64,000 nt of DNA, taken from CAZSLC01 sp964607675 (GTDB lineage Bacteria; Bacteroidota; Bacteroidia; Bacteroidales; UBA932). How positions within the stretch are numbered: position 1 is the stretch's first letter; every line of letters begins with the position of its first letter. The translations under genes and the position numbers were made by a program. This document shows, one piece after another, positions 36,528 to 45,389 of the stretch. The stretch lies in assembly GCA_964607675.1 (NCBI GenBank), contig CAZSLC010000006.1:1-64000 (forward strand), in the 5' to 3' direction. The notes under the pieces are model-generated. The model searched no databases. It saw only the letters and a list, made by a program, of their open reading frames with translations, and had not been told where the DNA came from.

Positions 36528-37557
36528 TTTTCTTTGTATTAATCAAAGATAGCAATTTAGGAACTATCTCATCAGTGTTGAGTGTATCTATTTCTATTGA
36601 TAAATGTGGATTCCCTGCAAACCTACTTTCTAATGAGCCGAGATACAATTTATCGTAATATGCAAGGCATATTGTGGCAGCTTTTTTAAGATCAGAATCA
36701 AGGCATGCTTGAATAGCCACCTTGCACTTATCATAACCAAGTCTTTTTTCAATTTTCTTAATTGAGTCAATCAGTAACTCTTTATCAAAGCAGGCATAAT
36801 CCCGAAGAATTCTGTTGAGACGAATATCATAATCGGTCTTAACTTCAATCAATTCCGATTGTAACATATTATTCCATATAGCTTTAGGGATGAAAACTTT
36901 ACCAATATTTATACTCTCATCCTCTGTCCATATAGGTTTATATATCTCTAATTTTGAAAGTTCATCGAAAAGGAGATTCTCAAAATGTTCTGATGAAGGC
37001 TGTTCTTCTTTTCCAATGGCTCCGAATGCAGATCCTTTGTGTCGTGCAATAGCTTCGAGATCAAGTGTTTGTTCACCTGCTTTTTGCAAACTCTCTAAGA
37101 GGTCTGTTTTACCACTTCCAGTACAACCTCCTAAAATTATTAATTTGTAGTCTCTGGCAAAATAATTTAGCACGTAGTTTCTATATGCCTTGTAACCCCC
37201 TTCAAGCAGATAACATTTTAGACCCACCAATTCAAGGAGCCAAGCCATGGAAGAACTCCTCATGCCCCCTCTCCAACAGTGAATTAAAACTTCATCACTC
37301 TTTAAGCGGAAAGCAATTCTTGTAAACTCCCTAAGTTGTGGTCCTACAAATTCTAACCCCTTCTGTATAGCTAATGTACGTCCTTGTCTTTTATATATAG
37401 TACCTACAATGGCCCTTTGCTCATTGTCGAAGAGGGGGATGTTCGTTGCATTTGGAATATGGGCATGCTCATATTCGGCAGGAGACCTGACATCAATTAT
37501 AGGGGTGCCTTCTCTCGACTTTTTTAAAAACTGCTCTATGTTGAGGTATTCGGCCAT
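36520..37557 (-). CDS. selU: tRNA 2-selenouridine synthase
   Basis: A 345-residue SelU (MnmH). The N-terminal rhodanese domain (about 5-130) carries C94 in HCWRGGMRSSSMAWLLEL, the family catalytic cysteine, and the C-terminal part has a P-loop GGCTGSGKTD (about 143-152). The enzyme replaces sulfur by selenium in 2-thiouridine at the tRNA wobble position via a geranylated intermediate. It uses selenophosphate from SelD, encoded two genes downstream. It lies 2 nt after tsaE and overlaps the YedF-like gene. Confidence 0.95.
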   Translation of the reverse strand: MAEYLNIEQFLKKSREGTPIIDVRSPAEYEHAHIPNATNIPLFDNEQRAIVGTIYKRQGRTLAIQKGLEFVGPQLREFTRIAFRLKSDEVLIHCWRGGMRSSSMAWLLELVGLKCYLLEGGYKAYRNYVLNYFARDYKLIILGGCTGSGKTDLLESLQKAGEQTLDLEAIARHKGSAFGAIGKEEQPSSEHFENLLFDELSKLEIYKPIWTEDESINIGKVFIPKAIWNNMLQSELIEVKTDYDIRLNRILRDYACFDKELLIDSIKKIEKRLGYDKCKVAIQACLDSDLKKAATICLAYYDKLYLGSLESRFAGNPHLSIEIDTLNTDEIVPKLLSLINTKKNE

Positions 37558-37559
37558 TA

Positions 37560-38027
37560 TTATGCCATTTTATATTGAGTGTGGTGACAGTCGTGATGTT
37601 CTTCTTCATAGCCGTTGAGGATAATTTCTCGAGATCCATCTTCCAGTACATTGATATTTACTTTTAATGTCTCTTCAGGCAATATTTCTTCAATTTTTTC
37701 TGGCCATTCCATCAAGCAAATCCCATCGCTATATATGTACTCTTCAAAGCCTAAATCGATGGCTTCCTGTATTTTACTTATACGATAAAAATCGAAATGG
37801 TAAATTGAAAATCCAATTTGAGACTTGTATTCGTTGACAATTGTAAAAGTAGGACTATTAACAATATCATCCACTTTTAGTGCTTTACATAAAGCTTTGA
37901 TAAACGTTGTTTTTCCTGCCCCCATTGATCCGTAAAATGCTATTATAGGATAACCAATAGTGAGCCCTGCAAATTCCTTTGCTACTCTGTCAATATCAGA
38001 GAGATTTTTAATAATTAATCGTTTCAT
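37560..38027 (-). CDS. tsaE: tRNA t6A biosynthesis ATPase TsaE
   Basis: A 155-residue P-loop ATPase with Walker A GSMGAGKTT (about 33-41), PTFTIVNEY and ICLMEWPE, all TsaE (YjeE) hallmarks. It works with TsaB and TsaD to form N6-threonylcarbamoyladenosine at A37 of ANN-decoding tRNAs. A TsaC/YwlC-type gene is also in the window at 52945. The C-terminus ends in a histidine-rich EEHHDCHH stretch. A -7 box overlaps the upstream comM stop and may give it its own promoter. Confidence 0.95.
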   Translation of the reverse strand: MKRLIIKNLSDIDRVAKEFAGLTIGYPIIAFYGSMGAGKTTFIKALCKALKVDDIVNSPTFTIVNEYKSQIGFSIYHFDFYRISKIQEAIDLGFEEYIYSDGICLMEWPEKIEEILPEETLKVNINVLEDGSREIILNGYEEEHHDCHHTQYKMA

Positions 38028-38043
38028 ATCCTTATCAATGGTG

Positions 38044-38051
38044 CAAAGTTA
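38044..38051 (-). promoter_or_regulatory. possible internal -7 box for tsaE
   Basis: Minus-strand TAACTTTG matches TAnnTTTG, 16 nt before the tsaE start. Its first three bases are the comM stop codon TAA. No -33 element is evident, so it could be coincidental. Confidence 0.35.
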
Positions 38052-39572
38052 CAAAACTTCCATAAACCTATATTGTACTGCTTCAGAAATATGCTTCAAT
38101 GAGACCATTTTTTCCCCTTCTAAGTCGGCTATTGTTCTCGATATCTTGAGGATTCTACAGTAGCCTCTGGCAGACAATGAATATTTTATCATTATTTTAT
38201 TTAAAAAATCGAGTTCTTTACCCCCTAACCTGCAGTAGCGGTTCATTTGTTCATTGTTCATCTGTGAATTTGTAAAACAATTGTCGTTTTTTAGTCTGTT
38301 ATATTGAATCTCTCTTGCTGCTGCTACCCTTTTCGCAATCTCACTACTTGGTTCCCCCTTTTTCCCCGATAATAGCACCGAACTCTCTACACTCTTCACT
38401 CTAATAGTAATATCAATTCTATCAATGAGAGGCCCCGATATTTTAGACATATATTTTGTCACTTGTCCGCTGCTGCAAGTGCATCTATTCCCCTCTTCAC
38501 CATAATATCCACATGGACAAGGATTTGAAGAGCCAACAAGCATAAATGAAGCGGGATATTCAACCTTATACCGTACCCTTGAAATTGCAATCTTCCTATC
38601 TTCAAGAGGCTGCCTGAGTAGATCAAGGGAGGCTCCTGAAAATTGGGCCATTTCATCTAAATAGAGAACTCCGTTGTGAGCTAAAGATATTTCACCAGGC
38701 ATTGCATTGTAGCCTCCCCCGACTAAAGAGACCATACTTAAGGTGTGGTGAGGGGAGCGAAATGGCCTTTTTTTCATTAATCCTCCATATTCAGATAATT
38801 TCCCTGCTACAGAATAAATGGCACTTGTCTGCAGAGATTCATCCTTGCTCATCGGAGGAAGAATAGAAGAGAGGCACTTGGCCATGAAACTCTTCCCTGC
38901 CCCAGGTGGCCCTATCATCAATATATTGTGGTTGCCAGCTGCTGCAATTTCCAGTCCTTTTTTAGCAAATTCCTGTCCCAGTATTGAAGAAAAATCCTCA
39001 TCAATATTCTTTATTTTATCAGAAGAACAAGCAGAAGAGGAGACCTTCAAATTATTAGTGTATTCTGCACCGTTGAGAATATCTATTATTTGAATAATAT
39101 TTTCTGCCCCATATATCTCAATTGATTCAACCTCACAAGCTTCCAATGCAGATTCTATTGGGAAAATACATGCTTTAAATCCCAATTTAGCACTCTCGAT
39201 GGCAATTGGAAGTGACCCTTTAATGGGGCGAAGTTTCCCATCAAGTGAAAGTTCCCCCATAATCATATATTTATCTATATTGGTTATAGAAATCTGTTCT
39301 GAAGCTGCTAACAACCCAACTGCTATCGCTGCATCATAACCAGATCCCTCCTTTTTTATATCTGCTGGAGCCATGTTGATTACAGTTTTTCTCCCTGGTA
39401 TCTTGTAAGAATAACTCTGCAATGAGGTGGTAACGCGGAGTAAACTCTCTTTGACAGCACTATCAGGCAGGCCAATAAGATATATTCCTACTCCAATCGA
39501 GATTGATGTTTCAATTGTCACAGGTATCACGTTGAGGCCGATACAAGTGGCACTATAAGTACAGTACAACAT
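38049..39572 (-). CDS. comM: YifB/ComM-family Mg-chelatase-like AAA+ ATPase
   Basis: A 507-residue protein. A GTG nine bases upstream (39581) is in frame, but the ATG at 39572 opens the usual N-terminus. There is an N-terminal Lon-protease-like fold (about 15-165; ADIKKEGSGYDAAIAVG), a AAA+ core with Walker A GPPGAGKS (about 222-229), then a four-cysteine segment NPCPCGYYGEEGNRCTC and a C-terminal Mg-chelatase subdomain (ARGYCRILKISRTIADLEG). ComM is a hexameric branch-migration helicase that helps integrate transformed DNA. It lies in a same-strand gene run below waaA. Confidence 0.92.
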   Translation of the reverse strand: MLYCTYSATCIGLNVIPVTIETSISIGVGIYLIGLPDSAVKESLLRVTTSLQSYSYKIPGRKTVINMAPADIKKEGSGYDAAIAVGLLAASEQISITNIDKYMIMGELSLDGKLRPIKGSLPIAIESAKLGFKACIFPIESALEACEVESIEIYGAENIIQIIDILNGAEYTNNLKVSSSACSSDKIKNIDEDFSSILGQEFAKKGLEIAAAGNHNILMIGPPGAGKSFMAKCLSSILPPMSKDESLQTSAIYSVAGKLSEYGGLMKKRPFRSPHHTLSMVSLVGGGYNAMPGEISLAHNGVLYLDEMAQFSGASLDLLRQPLEDRKIAISRVRYKVEYPASFMLVGSSNPCPCGYYGEEGNRCTCSSGQVTKYMSKISGPLIDRIDITIRVKSVESSVLLSGKKGEPSSEIAKRVAAAREIQYNRLKNDNCFTNSQMNNEQMNRYCRLGGKELDFLNKIMIKYSLSARGYCRILKISRTIADLEGEKMVSLKHISEAVQYRFMEVL

Positions 39573-39645
39573 TTTTTCCACAAAGAAAATGAGAAAAAAT
39601 CAGGATAAATGGATTGTAATATAAGTTGGAAAAAAAGATATATTT

Positions 39646-40893
39646 TTATAAAAAAATTTTTTTATAAATAATCTCAGTAGCACCTTTATTGGAGAGGACA
39701 TATTCTTTAGATGCGTTAGAGCTCTGAATGAGAAATTCTCTGTTGTTCAGGAGCTTAGATATAATTGACTGAAGTTCTTTAGAGGAGTCAAATGTGAAGC
39801 CACCTCCATTAGCAATAAGCTCTGAGGCCTCTTTGAATTTTTCATATTTTGGTCCAAATAATACTGGGATACCATAAACTGCAGCCTCAAGGGTATTGTG
39901 AATACCAGCTCCGAATCCACCACCTATGTATGCCGCAAATCCATATCTGTAAATGAGGGAGAGCCTCCCAATTGTGTCTATTATCAACACCCTTGATTGA
40001 GGGGTAATATTGAAAAGGTCTTGAGAAGAGATGTCTGTATATAGTAGAGGAGAATATTTCTTATAATAAGAAAGGATAAAATTGATGTGCTCTTTTTCAA
40101 CTTCGTGAGGTGCAATTATCAGTTGTAATTGTGGAAATAAATCCAACATTTTAAATAGCAGTTTTTCATCTTTAGGCCATGTGCTTCCTGCTATGAGGGT
40201 TAACTTACCTTTTGAAAAGCTCTCTTCTATTGGGGCAGGAGTGCAATTATCGAGTGCTATCTTAGCAACACGATCAAACCTTGTATCCGAACTTACCGTT
40301 ACATTAGTGATATTTATGGATGTAAGCAACTCTTTGGAGTTGTTTTCTTGAACAAAAATATCGCTATAACATCTGAGCATTTTTCTAAAAAACTCTCCAT
40401 AAATAGGGGAGAAAAAACAGCTGTTTTCCTTAAATATGGCAGAAACCAAGTACGTGTTAATGGCTCTCTTTTTCAGCTCCGTGAGAAAATAATACCAAAA
40501 TTCATATTTAATGAATATCACTTTTGATGGTTGTACGATATCTATGAATTGCTTAGCGTTTGAAGGAGAGTCGATAGGTAAATAAAAGACCCAGTCAGCA
40601 AGATTGTAACTCTTTCTTAGTTCGTATCCCGATGGGGAAAAAAAGGTTAAAAGTAATTTTTCCTCCCTTTTTTCTTCTTTGATCCTTTCAAATATTGGAC
40701 GTGCTTGTTCAAATTCCCCAACAGAGGAGCAATGAATCCAAATAATTGGGGAAGAGTGTGTGATGGTGGCTGAGAGGTGGTTAAAAAGTGATTTTCTCCC
40801 AGAGCGGAAGAGGGCTGCTTTGTGGGAAAATGGCGAATATAGTTTGATGCCAAGGTAATATAATTGTAATCCTATATGATAAAAAAACCTCAC
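39646..40893 (-). CDS. waaA: 3-deoxy-D-manno-octulosonic acid transferase
   Basis: A 415-residue GT30 enzyme that attaches KDO to lipid A precursor on the cytoplasmic face of the inner membrane. N-terminal marks are WIHCSSVGEFEQARP (catalytic Glu) and LLTFFSPSGYE; C-terminal marks are VLIIDTIGRLSLIYRYGFAAYIGGGFGAGIHNTLEAAVYGIPVLFGP-type elements, shown here in part. The start is a GTG at 40893: the N-terminus MRFFYHIGLQLYYLGIKLYSPF matches family length, and no in-frame ATG serves. A -7 box ends 5 nt upstream, so the mRNA may be leaderless. A perfect all-A/T palindrome (39645-39668) covers its stop codon. Confidence 0.93.
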   Translation of the reverse strand: MRFFYHIGLQLYYLGIKLYSPFSHKAALFRSGRKSLFNHLSATITHSSPIIWIHCSSVGEFEQARPIFERIKEEKREEKLLLTFFSPSGYELRKSYNLADWVFYLPIDSPSNAKQFIDIVQPSKVIFIKYEFWYYFLTELKKRAINTYLVSAIFKENSCFFSPIYGEFFRKMLRCYSDIFVQENNSKELLTSINITNVTVSSDTRFDRVAKIALDNCTPAPIEESFSKGKLTLIAGSTWPKDEKLLFKMLDLFPQLQLIIAPHEVEKEHINFILSYYKKYSPLLYTDISSQDLFNITPQSRVLIIDTIGRLSLIYRYGFAAYIGGGFGAGIHNTLEAAVYGIPVLFGPKYEKFKEASELIANGGGFTFDSSKELQSIISKLLNNREFLIQSSNASKEYVLSNKGATEIIYKKIFL

Positions 40894-40898
40894 AATGA

Positions 40899-40906
40899 CA
40901 AAATTA
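40899..40906 (-). promoter_or_regulatory. -7 box directly before waaA (leaderless-type)
   Basis: Minus-strand TAATTTTG, then five bases (TCATT), then the GTG start. At the usual -7 spacing transcription would begin at or next to the start codon. Confidence 0.5.
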
Positions 40907-40958
40907 GGTTGCTAATGTAGAAATAAAAAGCGAATTTTGTCGCCTAAAAACTATTAGA

Positions 40959-41702
40959 ATGCCCAACCTTTTTGAAATAGTAGGAAGATATACTCTCTTG
41001 ATGAAGATGGTTTTTAAAAAACCAGATAAATGGAAAATGTTTTGGAAACAATGTCTTAGAGAGGGCGATAAATTGGTACTTAACTCAATTCCATTGGTTG
41101 CCTTAATATCTTTTGCTATTGGAGCGGTGATAGTTCTTCAAACGAGTTACAATTTAGAGTCGCCATTTATTCCTAAAATGTATGTAGGATACATGGCCAG
41201 AGAGTCTCTAATTCTTGAGTTTTGTTCCACTATGATATGCCTTATCTTAGCTGGTACAATAGGATCCAATATTACATCTGAAATTGGAACAATGCGTATT
41301 ACCGAGCAGATAGATGCAATGGATATGATGGGTGTCAATTCGGCAAACTATCTTATCCTTCCTAAAATTGTGGCCACTACACTCCTCAATCCTATTATGA
41401 TGTTGATGAGTTTTATCATAGGTTTAAGCGGTGGGTATGTTGTAGTATGGTTGACAGGTATTATTACTGTTGCTGACTATATTACGGGGCTTATGTTTTG
41501 CTTTATGTTCAATTATGTGATATATAGTTATATTAAAACAACCATTTTTAGTTTTATTATTACCTCAGTATCGGCATTCTATGGTTACACTTCTAATGGT
41601 GGCTCATTAGGCGTTGGTCGCTCAAGTACAAAAGCCATCGTTGTGACAAGTGGGTTAATATTGATTTTTGACCTTGCATTGACAAAATTATTATTAGGAT
41701 GA
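40959..41702 (+). CDS. mlaE: MlaE-family ABC transporter permease
   Basis: A 247-residue integral membrane protein of the MlaE (DUF140) family with about five to six hydrophobic helices. It has the family segment LVLNSIPLVALISFAIGAVIVLQ near the start (shown in part) and GTIGSNITSEIGTMRITEQIDAMDMMG, the conserved cytoplasmic EIGTM..EQIDA loop. It partners with the ATPase gene that overlaps its stop codon by 4 nt. The system moves phospholipids between inner and outer membranes. The MCE substrate-binding gene (mlaD) is not adjacent. Confidence 0.9.
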   Translation: MPNLFEIVGRYTLLMKMVFKKPDKWKMFWKQCLREGDKLVLNSIPLVALISFAIGAVIVLQTSYNLESPFIPKMYVGYMARESLILEFCSTMICLILAGTIGSNITSEIGTMRITEQIDAMDMMGVNSANYLILPKIVATTLLNPIMMLMSFIIGLSGGYVVVWLTGIITVADYITGLMFCFMFNYVIYSYIKTTIFSFIITSVSAFYGYTSNGGSLGVGRSSTKAIVVTSGLILIFDLALTKLLLG

Positions 41703-42451
41703 TAAAAGTTATCGATTTATGTAAATCTTTTGAAGATAAAGAGGTCTTACACAACATCTCAGCAACATATAAAGAGGGGGAGTGCTCTTTGATTATAGGG
41801 GCAAGTGGATCTGGGAAGACGGTGTTGCTTAAATCTGTGGTCGGTCTCCATTCTCCCGATAAGGGTGAGGTGTGGTTTGATGATAAATTGTTCGGGAAAC
41901 TATCATTTGGGGAGAAAAAACTCCTTCACCAAGAGATAGGAATGTTGTTTCAGGGGAGTGCATTATTTGATTTTGCAACAGCTAGAGAGAATGTGAAATT
42001 TCCATTGGATTTTTTCACCGATTGGTCTGAAGAACAGAAACTTGAAAGGGTCAATTCTTGCCTAAAAAGGGTAAACCTTACAAACATCGAGGATAAATAT
42101 CCATCAGAGTTATCTGGGGGGATGCAGAAAAGAGTTGGCATTGCAAGGGCAATAGTTTTGCGCCCAAAGTATCTTTTTTGCGATGAACCAAATTCTGGCT
42201 TAGACCCATATACTTCAATCCTCATCGATAAATTGATTCAAGAGATTACCCAAGAGTACAATATCACGACAATCGTTAATACTCACGATATGAACTCGGT
42301 AATGGAGATAGGGGATAGTGTCTCATTTATTTATGATGGGTACAAAAAATGGGAAGGATCACGGTTTGATATCCTTAATTCCGATTGCAAAGAACTCAAT
42401 GAGTTTGTCTTTGCCAATAATATGGCAAAGAAACTCAAAGAATTAATGTGA
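41699..42451 (+). CDS. mlaF: MlaF-family ABC transporter ATPase
   Basis: A 250-residue ABC ATPase with Walker A IGASGSGKTVLL (about 33-44), Q-loop MLFQGSALF, signature LSGGMQKRVGIARA (about 139-152), Walker B YLFCDEPNSGLDP and H-loop NTHD. The LSGGMQKR and EPNSGLDP forms are typical of MlaF. Its start overlaps the mlaE end by 4 nt (translational coupling). It converges on the DPP IV gene with only 9 nt between stops. Confidence 0.9.
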   Translation: MIKVIDLCKSFEDKEVLHNISATYKEGECSLIIGASGSGKTVLLKSVVGLHSPDKGEVWFDDKLFGKLSFGEKKLLHQEIGMLFQGSALFDFATARENVKFPLDFFTDWSEEQKLERVNSCLKRVNLTNIEDKYPSELSGGMQKRVGIARAIVLRPKYLFCDEPNSGLDPYTSILIDKLIQEITQEYNITTIVNTHDMNSVMEIGDSVSFIYDGYKKWEGSRFDILNSDCKELNEFVFANNMAKKLKELM

Positions 42452-42460
42452 AAAGTTTAG

Positions 42461-44848
42461 TTAATCGTTATTCATTTGTGAAATATCAACGCAGTTTTGA
42501 TAATCATCCAATAGATAGCGGGAGTAAAAATCGGCCATCCTCCAGAAGAAATATTCAGTCATATTTCCGAACCCATGCCTTTGTCCAGGTAAAATTAGCA
42601 TTTCAAATCGTTTGTTAGCTTTGATAAGGGCATCTACCATCCTTATAGTGTTTGCTGGGTTTACGTTGTTATCAATATCTCCATGTATTAGCAATAAGTG
42701 TCCTTTGAGGTTTTTAACTAACTCTTGATTAACATCTATGCTGAATTTAAATGTGGTATCTCCCTTCTCACCAACAAGCTCCTCAATGCCGTGATGGGTT
42801 TCGCTCCACCATCTGCTGTATATAGAGTTGTCATGATTACCTGCACATGATACAGCTACTTTGTAAAAATCGGGATATTTAAGTAAGGCAGCAGTTGACA
42901 TAAAGCCTCCACCTGAGTGACCATGTATTCCTACTCTGTTGATATCTATCCAATTGTATCTTGATGCAAGTTGCTGAACAACTACTTTTTTATCTTCAAG
43001 ACCATAGTCTCTGAGGTTGCCATATCCAAAATTGTGGTACCATTTTGAACGATCAGGGTGCCCCCCTCTATTTCCAACGGTAACTACAATAAACCCTATT
43101 TGGGCCAATCTGTCAATTCTGTCCATTTTAGATTTTGACCAATATAAATTGACCTCTTCAGTCTGTGGCCCAGGATAGACATATTCAATGATAGGATATA
43201 CTTTTGTCGAATCAAAATCAAATGGTTTGTACATTACTCCATGTAAATCTGTAACTCCATCTGCCGCTTTTGCTACATAGGTCTCAGGAAATTTATAGCC
43301 GCAGGATAGTAGTTGGCTGAAGTCTGCAGTTTCAAGCTCCATAATCTTTTTCCCGCTGTTGTCGTAAAGTGCGCTGGTAGGGGTGGTGTCAACTCGAGAA
43401 GAATTATTTACAAAGTATTTAGTATCATCTGAAAGATAGGAGATATTTTCGTAATTGCCACTATTGAGCAACATGAGATTAGAACCATCAAGATTGACTC
43501 TATATAGGTGAGAATAATATGGATTTTCATTTTTATTTACACCTTGAGCTATGAAATAAAGCACCCGGTTTTTCTCATCAACATTTACAATTCTGTCAAC
43601 ATGATATGCTCCATTAGTTATTGCGTTTTTAAGACTTCCATTTGATTCGTAAAGATACAATTGTCCCCAACCACTCCTTTCGGACCACTGTATAAGTTCT
43701 TTTCCACTATTTATCATCACTAAAGAGCGTGTTTCGATGTATGTGTTAAGTCGCTCTTCAATGATTGTTTCTACTCTATTTCCAGATACTTCTACTTTGC
43801 ATATATCGACGCGAGTGAGATCTCTGCTAAGTCTTGTTATATAAAAATAATCATTTCCACCAAGCCAAATAGATGGGTGGTGTTTCACAAAACGATCTTT
43901 ATTGGTGTATGTTTTAGAGTTTATATCTATACTTTGATCTTTATATGCATCTGCGTTTACATATTTATGTGTTTTGTCCACCATATTGAAAATAGCTAAA
44001 TACTCTTTTGGACTTGGCTCACCTGGCATCTGATATCTAAATGATTCCAAAGTTGGACGAGGCGAGGATGTTGAGTTAATTACCCACAACTCTTTAATAT
44101 TTGTCATGTCGTATTTATTGATGGCAAAGTATTTTGAATCGGGAGACCAATATAGGTAGGCTTTAACCCTTTTAGAGGAGTTGTCAGTATTTGTCTCTCT
44201 ATATCCTTCAGTAGCCCAAGGGGTATCCTGGCTTCCATCATTGGTTAGTTGGTACTCTACAATAGTAGAATCCTTCTCATCTTTCATGATTTTACGAAGA
44301 TTGTTCATATCCGTGTAGTAGAGGTTGTACCCTTTGCTATAGACAACGCAGGAACTATCTGGAGATATTGATGCCCATTTAGGGAACTCTTTTTCGGCCC
44401 CTTTGTCGGTGACATCGTAGAGTTTCATAGAGGTAATATCGTATTCAAAATAGAAAGTCTTTTTCCCCTTCAATTTGGAAGATATCTCAAATGTGAAAAT
44501 GTTGTCATTTTTAAGACGAAGATTGGCGATAGGGATATGTTGAGCATCGTATGGGTCCTTTACAATCTCTGTAAGTTGCATTGCCAATTTTTCGAGATTA
44601 AAAAGTTCTTTTTTATTTCTGGTAGTGGGATCAACAACGAAATATTTTTTTCCATTTGTATCTTCCCAAGAGTACCAAAATTTTGAACTATTCTCGAACC
44701 AATTGGGGGTGATAGAGATGCTATGAACCATTCTATCTATCTTTTTTGGAGAGAAACGCTCCGCTAAATCGTAATTAGCCTTTTGCCCAAATATAGAGGC
44801 GGTAAAAGCCAATATGAAAAGTGATGTCAATAATGATATTTTTTTCAT
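42461..44848 (-). CDS. dipeptidyl peptidase IV (S9B)
   Basis: A 795-residue exported serine peptidase. A signal peptide ending SIFGQ (about 1-22) directs it out of the cytoplasm. The N-terminal DPPIV propeller (about 90-530) includes WSPDSKYFAINKYD and the peptide-amine anchoring segment PGEPSPKEY. The peptidase domain has S645 in HGHSGGGF, D726 in HGDIDNN and H758 in GQRHGF. DPP IV releases X-Pro or X-Ala dipeptides from peptide N-termini. With the two S9 lipoproteins upstream it supports a peptide-consuming lifestyle. Monocistronic or leading the downstream minus-strand genes' antisense; its own 3' end converges on mlaF. Confidence 0.92.
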   Translation of the reverse strand: MKKISLLTSLFILAFTASIFGQKANYDLAERFSPKKIDRMVHSISITPNWFENSSKFWYSWEDTNGKKYFVVDPTTRNKKELFNLEKLAMQLTEIVKDPYDAQHIPIANLRLKNDNIFTFEISSKLKGKKTFYFEYDITSMKLYDVTDKGAEKEFPKWASISPDSSCVVYSKGYNLYYTDMNNLRKIMKDEKDSTIVEYQLTNDGSQDTPWATEGYRETNTDNSSKRVKAYLYWSPDSKYFAINKYDMTNIKELWVINSTSSPRPTLESFRYQMPGEPSPKEYLAIFNMVDKTHKYVNADAYKDQSIDINSKTYTNKDRFVKHHPSIWLGGNDYFYITRLSRDLTRVDICKVEVSGNRVETIIEERLNTYIETRSLVMINSGKELIQWSERSGWGQLYLYESNGSLKNAITNGAYHVDRIVNVDEKNRVLYFIAQGVNKNENPYYSHLYRVNLDGSNLMLLNSGNYENISYLSDDTKYFVNNSSRVDTTPTSALYDNSGKKIMELETADFSQLLSCGYKFPETYVAKAADGVTDLHGVMYKPFDFDSTKVYPIIEYVYPGPQTEEVNLYWSKSKMDRIDRLAQIGFIVVTVGNRGGHPDRSKWYHNFGYGNLRDYGLEDKKVVVQQLASRYNWIDINRVGIHGHSGGGFMSTAALLKYPDFYKVAVSCAGNHDNSIYSRWWSETHHGIEELVGEKGDTTFKFSIDVNQELVKNLKGHLLLIHGDIDNNVNPANTIRMVDALIKANKRFEMLILPGQRHGFGNMTEYFFWRMADFYSRYLLDDYQNCVDISQMNND

Positions 44849-44887
44849 AAGAATTAATTATTTATTAAATGTTAAGTATGTTATATG

Positions 44888-45385
44888 TTAATAATTCTTT
44901 TCCCATTCACCCACCTCCATATCATATATCCTCTCTCCATCAATTCTAAATCGAAGAGCAGTTCTTACGAGGTGAAATCCTTGAAGCCCAGCAGCTCCAG
45001 GATTGATAGTGAGCATATTATATTTTTTATCGTTGATAATTTTCAAAATGTGAGAATGACCACAGACAAAGAGATTAGGACGATGAGCTTCAATAAGTTG
45101 AAGAGCTTTAAAGTCGTATCTTCCAGGGTATCCCCCTATGTGCATCATCAACACTTTTACATTTTCACATTGGAATAACTGTATATACGGATGATACTCC
45201 CTAATTTTAGTGTCATCGCAATTACCATATACCCCTTTTAAAGGTTTTAATTTTGCTATTTTTTGTGCCGTTTCAAGATTGCCAAAATCTCCAGCGTGCC
45301 ATATTTCATCCACTGGTTTAAAAAAAGCAGCAAGTCCATCGTCAAAATGGCTGTGTGTATCAGATAGCAGTCCAATGTATCTCAT
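44888..45385 (-). CDS. YfcE/MJ0936-family metallophosphoesterase
   Basis: A 165-residue calcineurin-like phosphoesterase. The metal-binding motifs are in order: LLSDTHSHFDDG, EIWHAGDFGN, VYGNCDD, MMHIGG and FVCGHSHILK. Small enzymes of this family hydrolyse phosphodiesters; the physiological substrate is unknown. It is cytosolic, with no signal peptide. It starts 4 nt after the stop of the NagX-like gene, forming a minus-strand run with that gene and the PHP gene. Confidence 0.9.
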   Translation of the reverse strand: MRYIGLLSDTHSHFDDGLAAFFKPVDEIWHAGDFGNLETAQKIAKLKPLKGVYGNCDDTKIREYHPYIQLFQCENVKVLMMHIGGYPGRYDFKALQLIEAHRPNLFVCGHSHILKIINDKKYNMLTINPGAAGLQGFHLVRTALRFRIDGERIYDMEVGEWEKNY

Positions 45386-45389
45386 CTAT

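Noticed and set aside
39645..39668. Perfect 24-bp palindrome made only of A and T (TTTATAAAAAAA and its complement) over the waaA stop codon
   Set aside because: A pure A/T stem is too weak to be called a terminator with confidence in such an AT-rich region, and comM continues on the same strand downstream.
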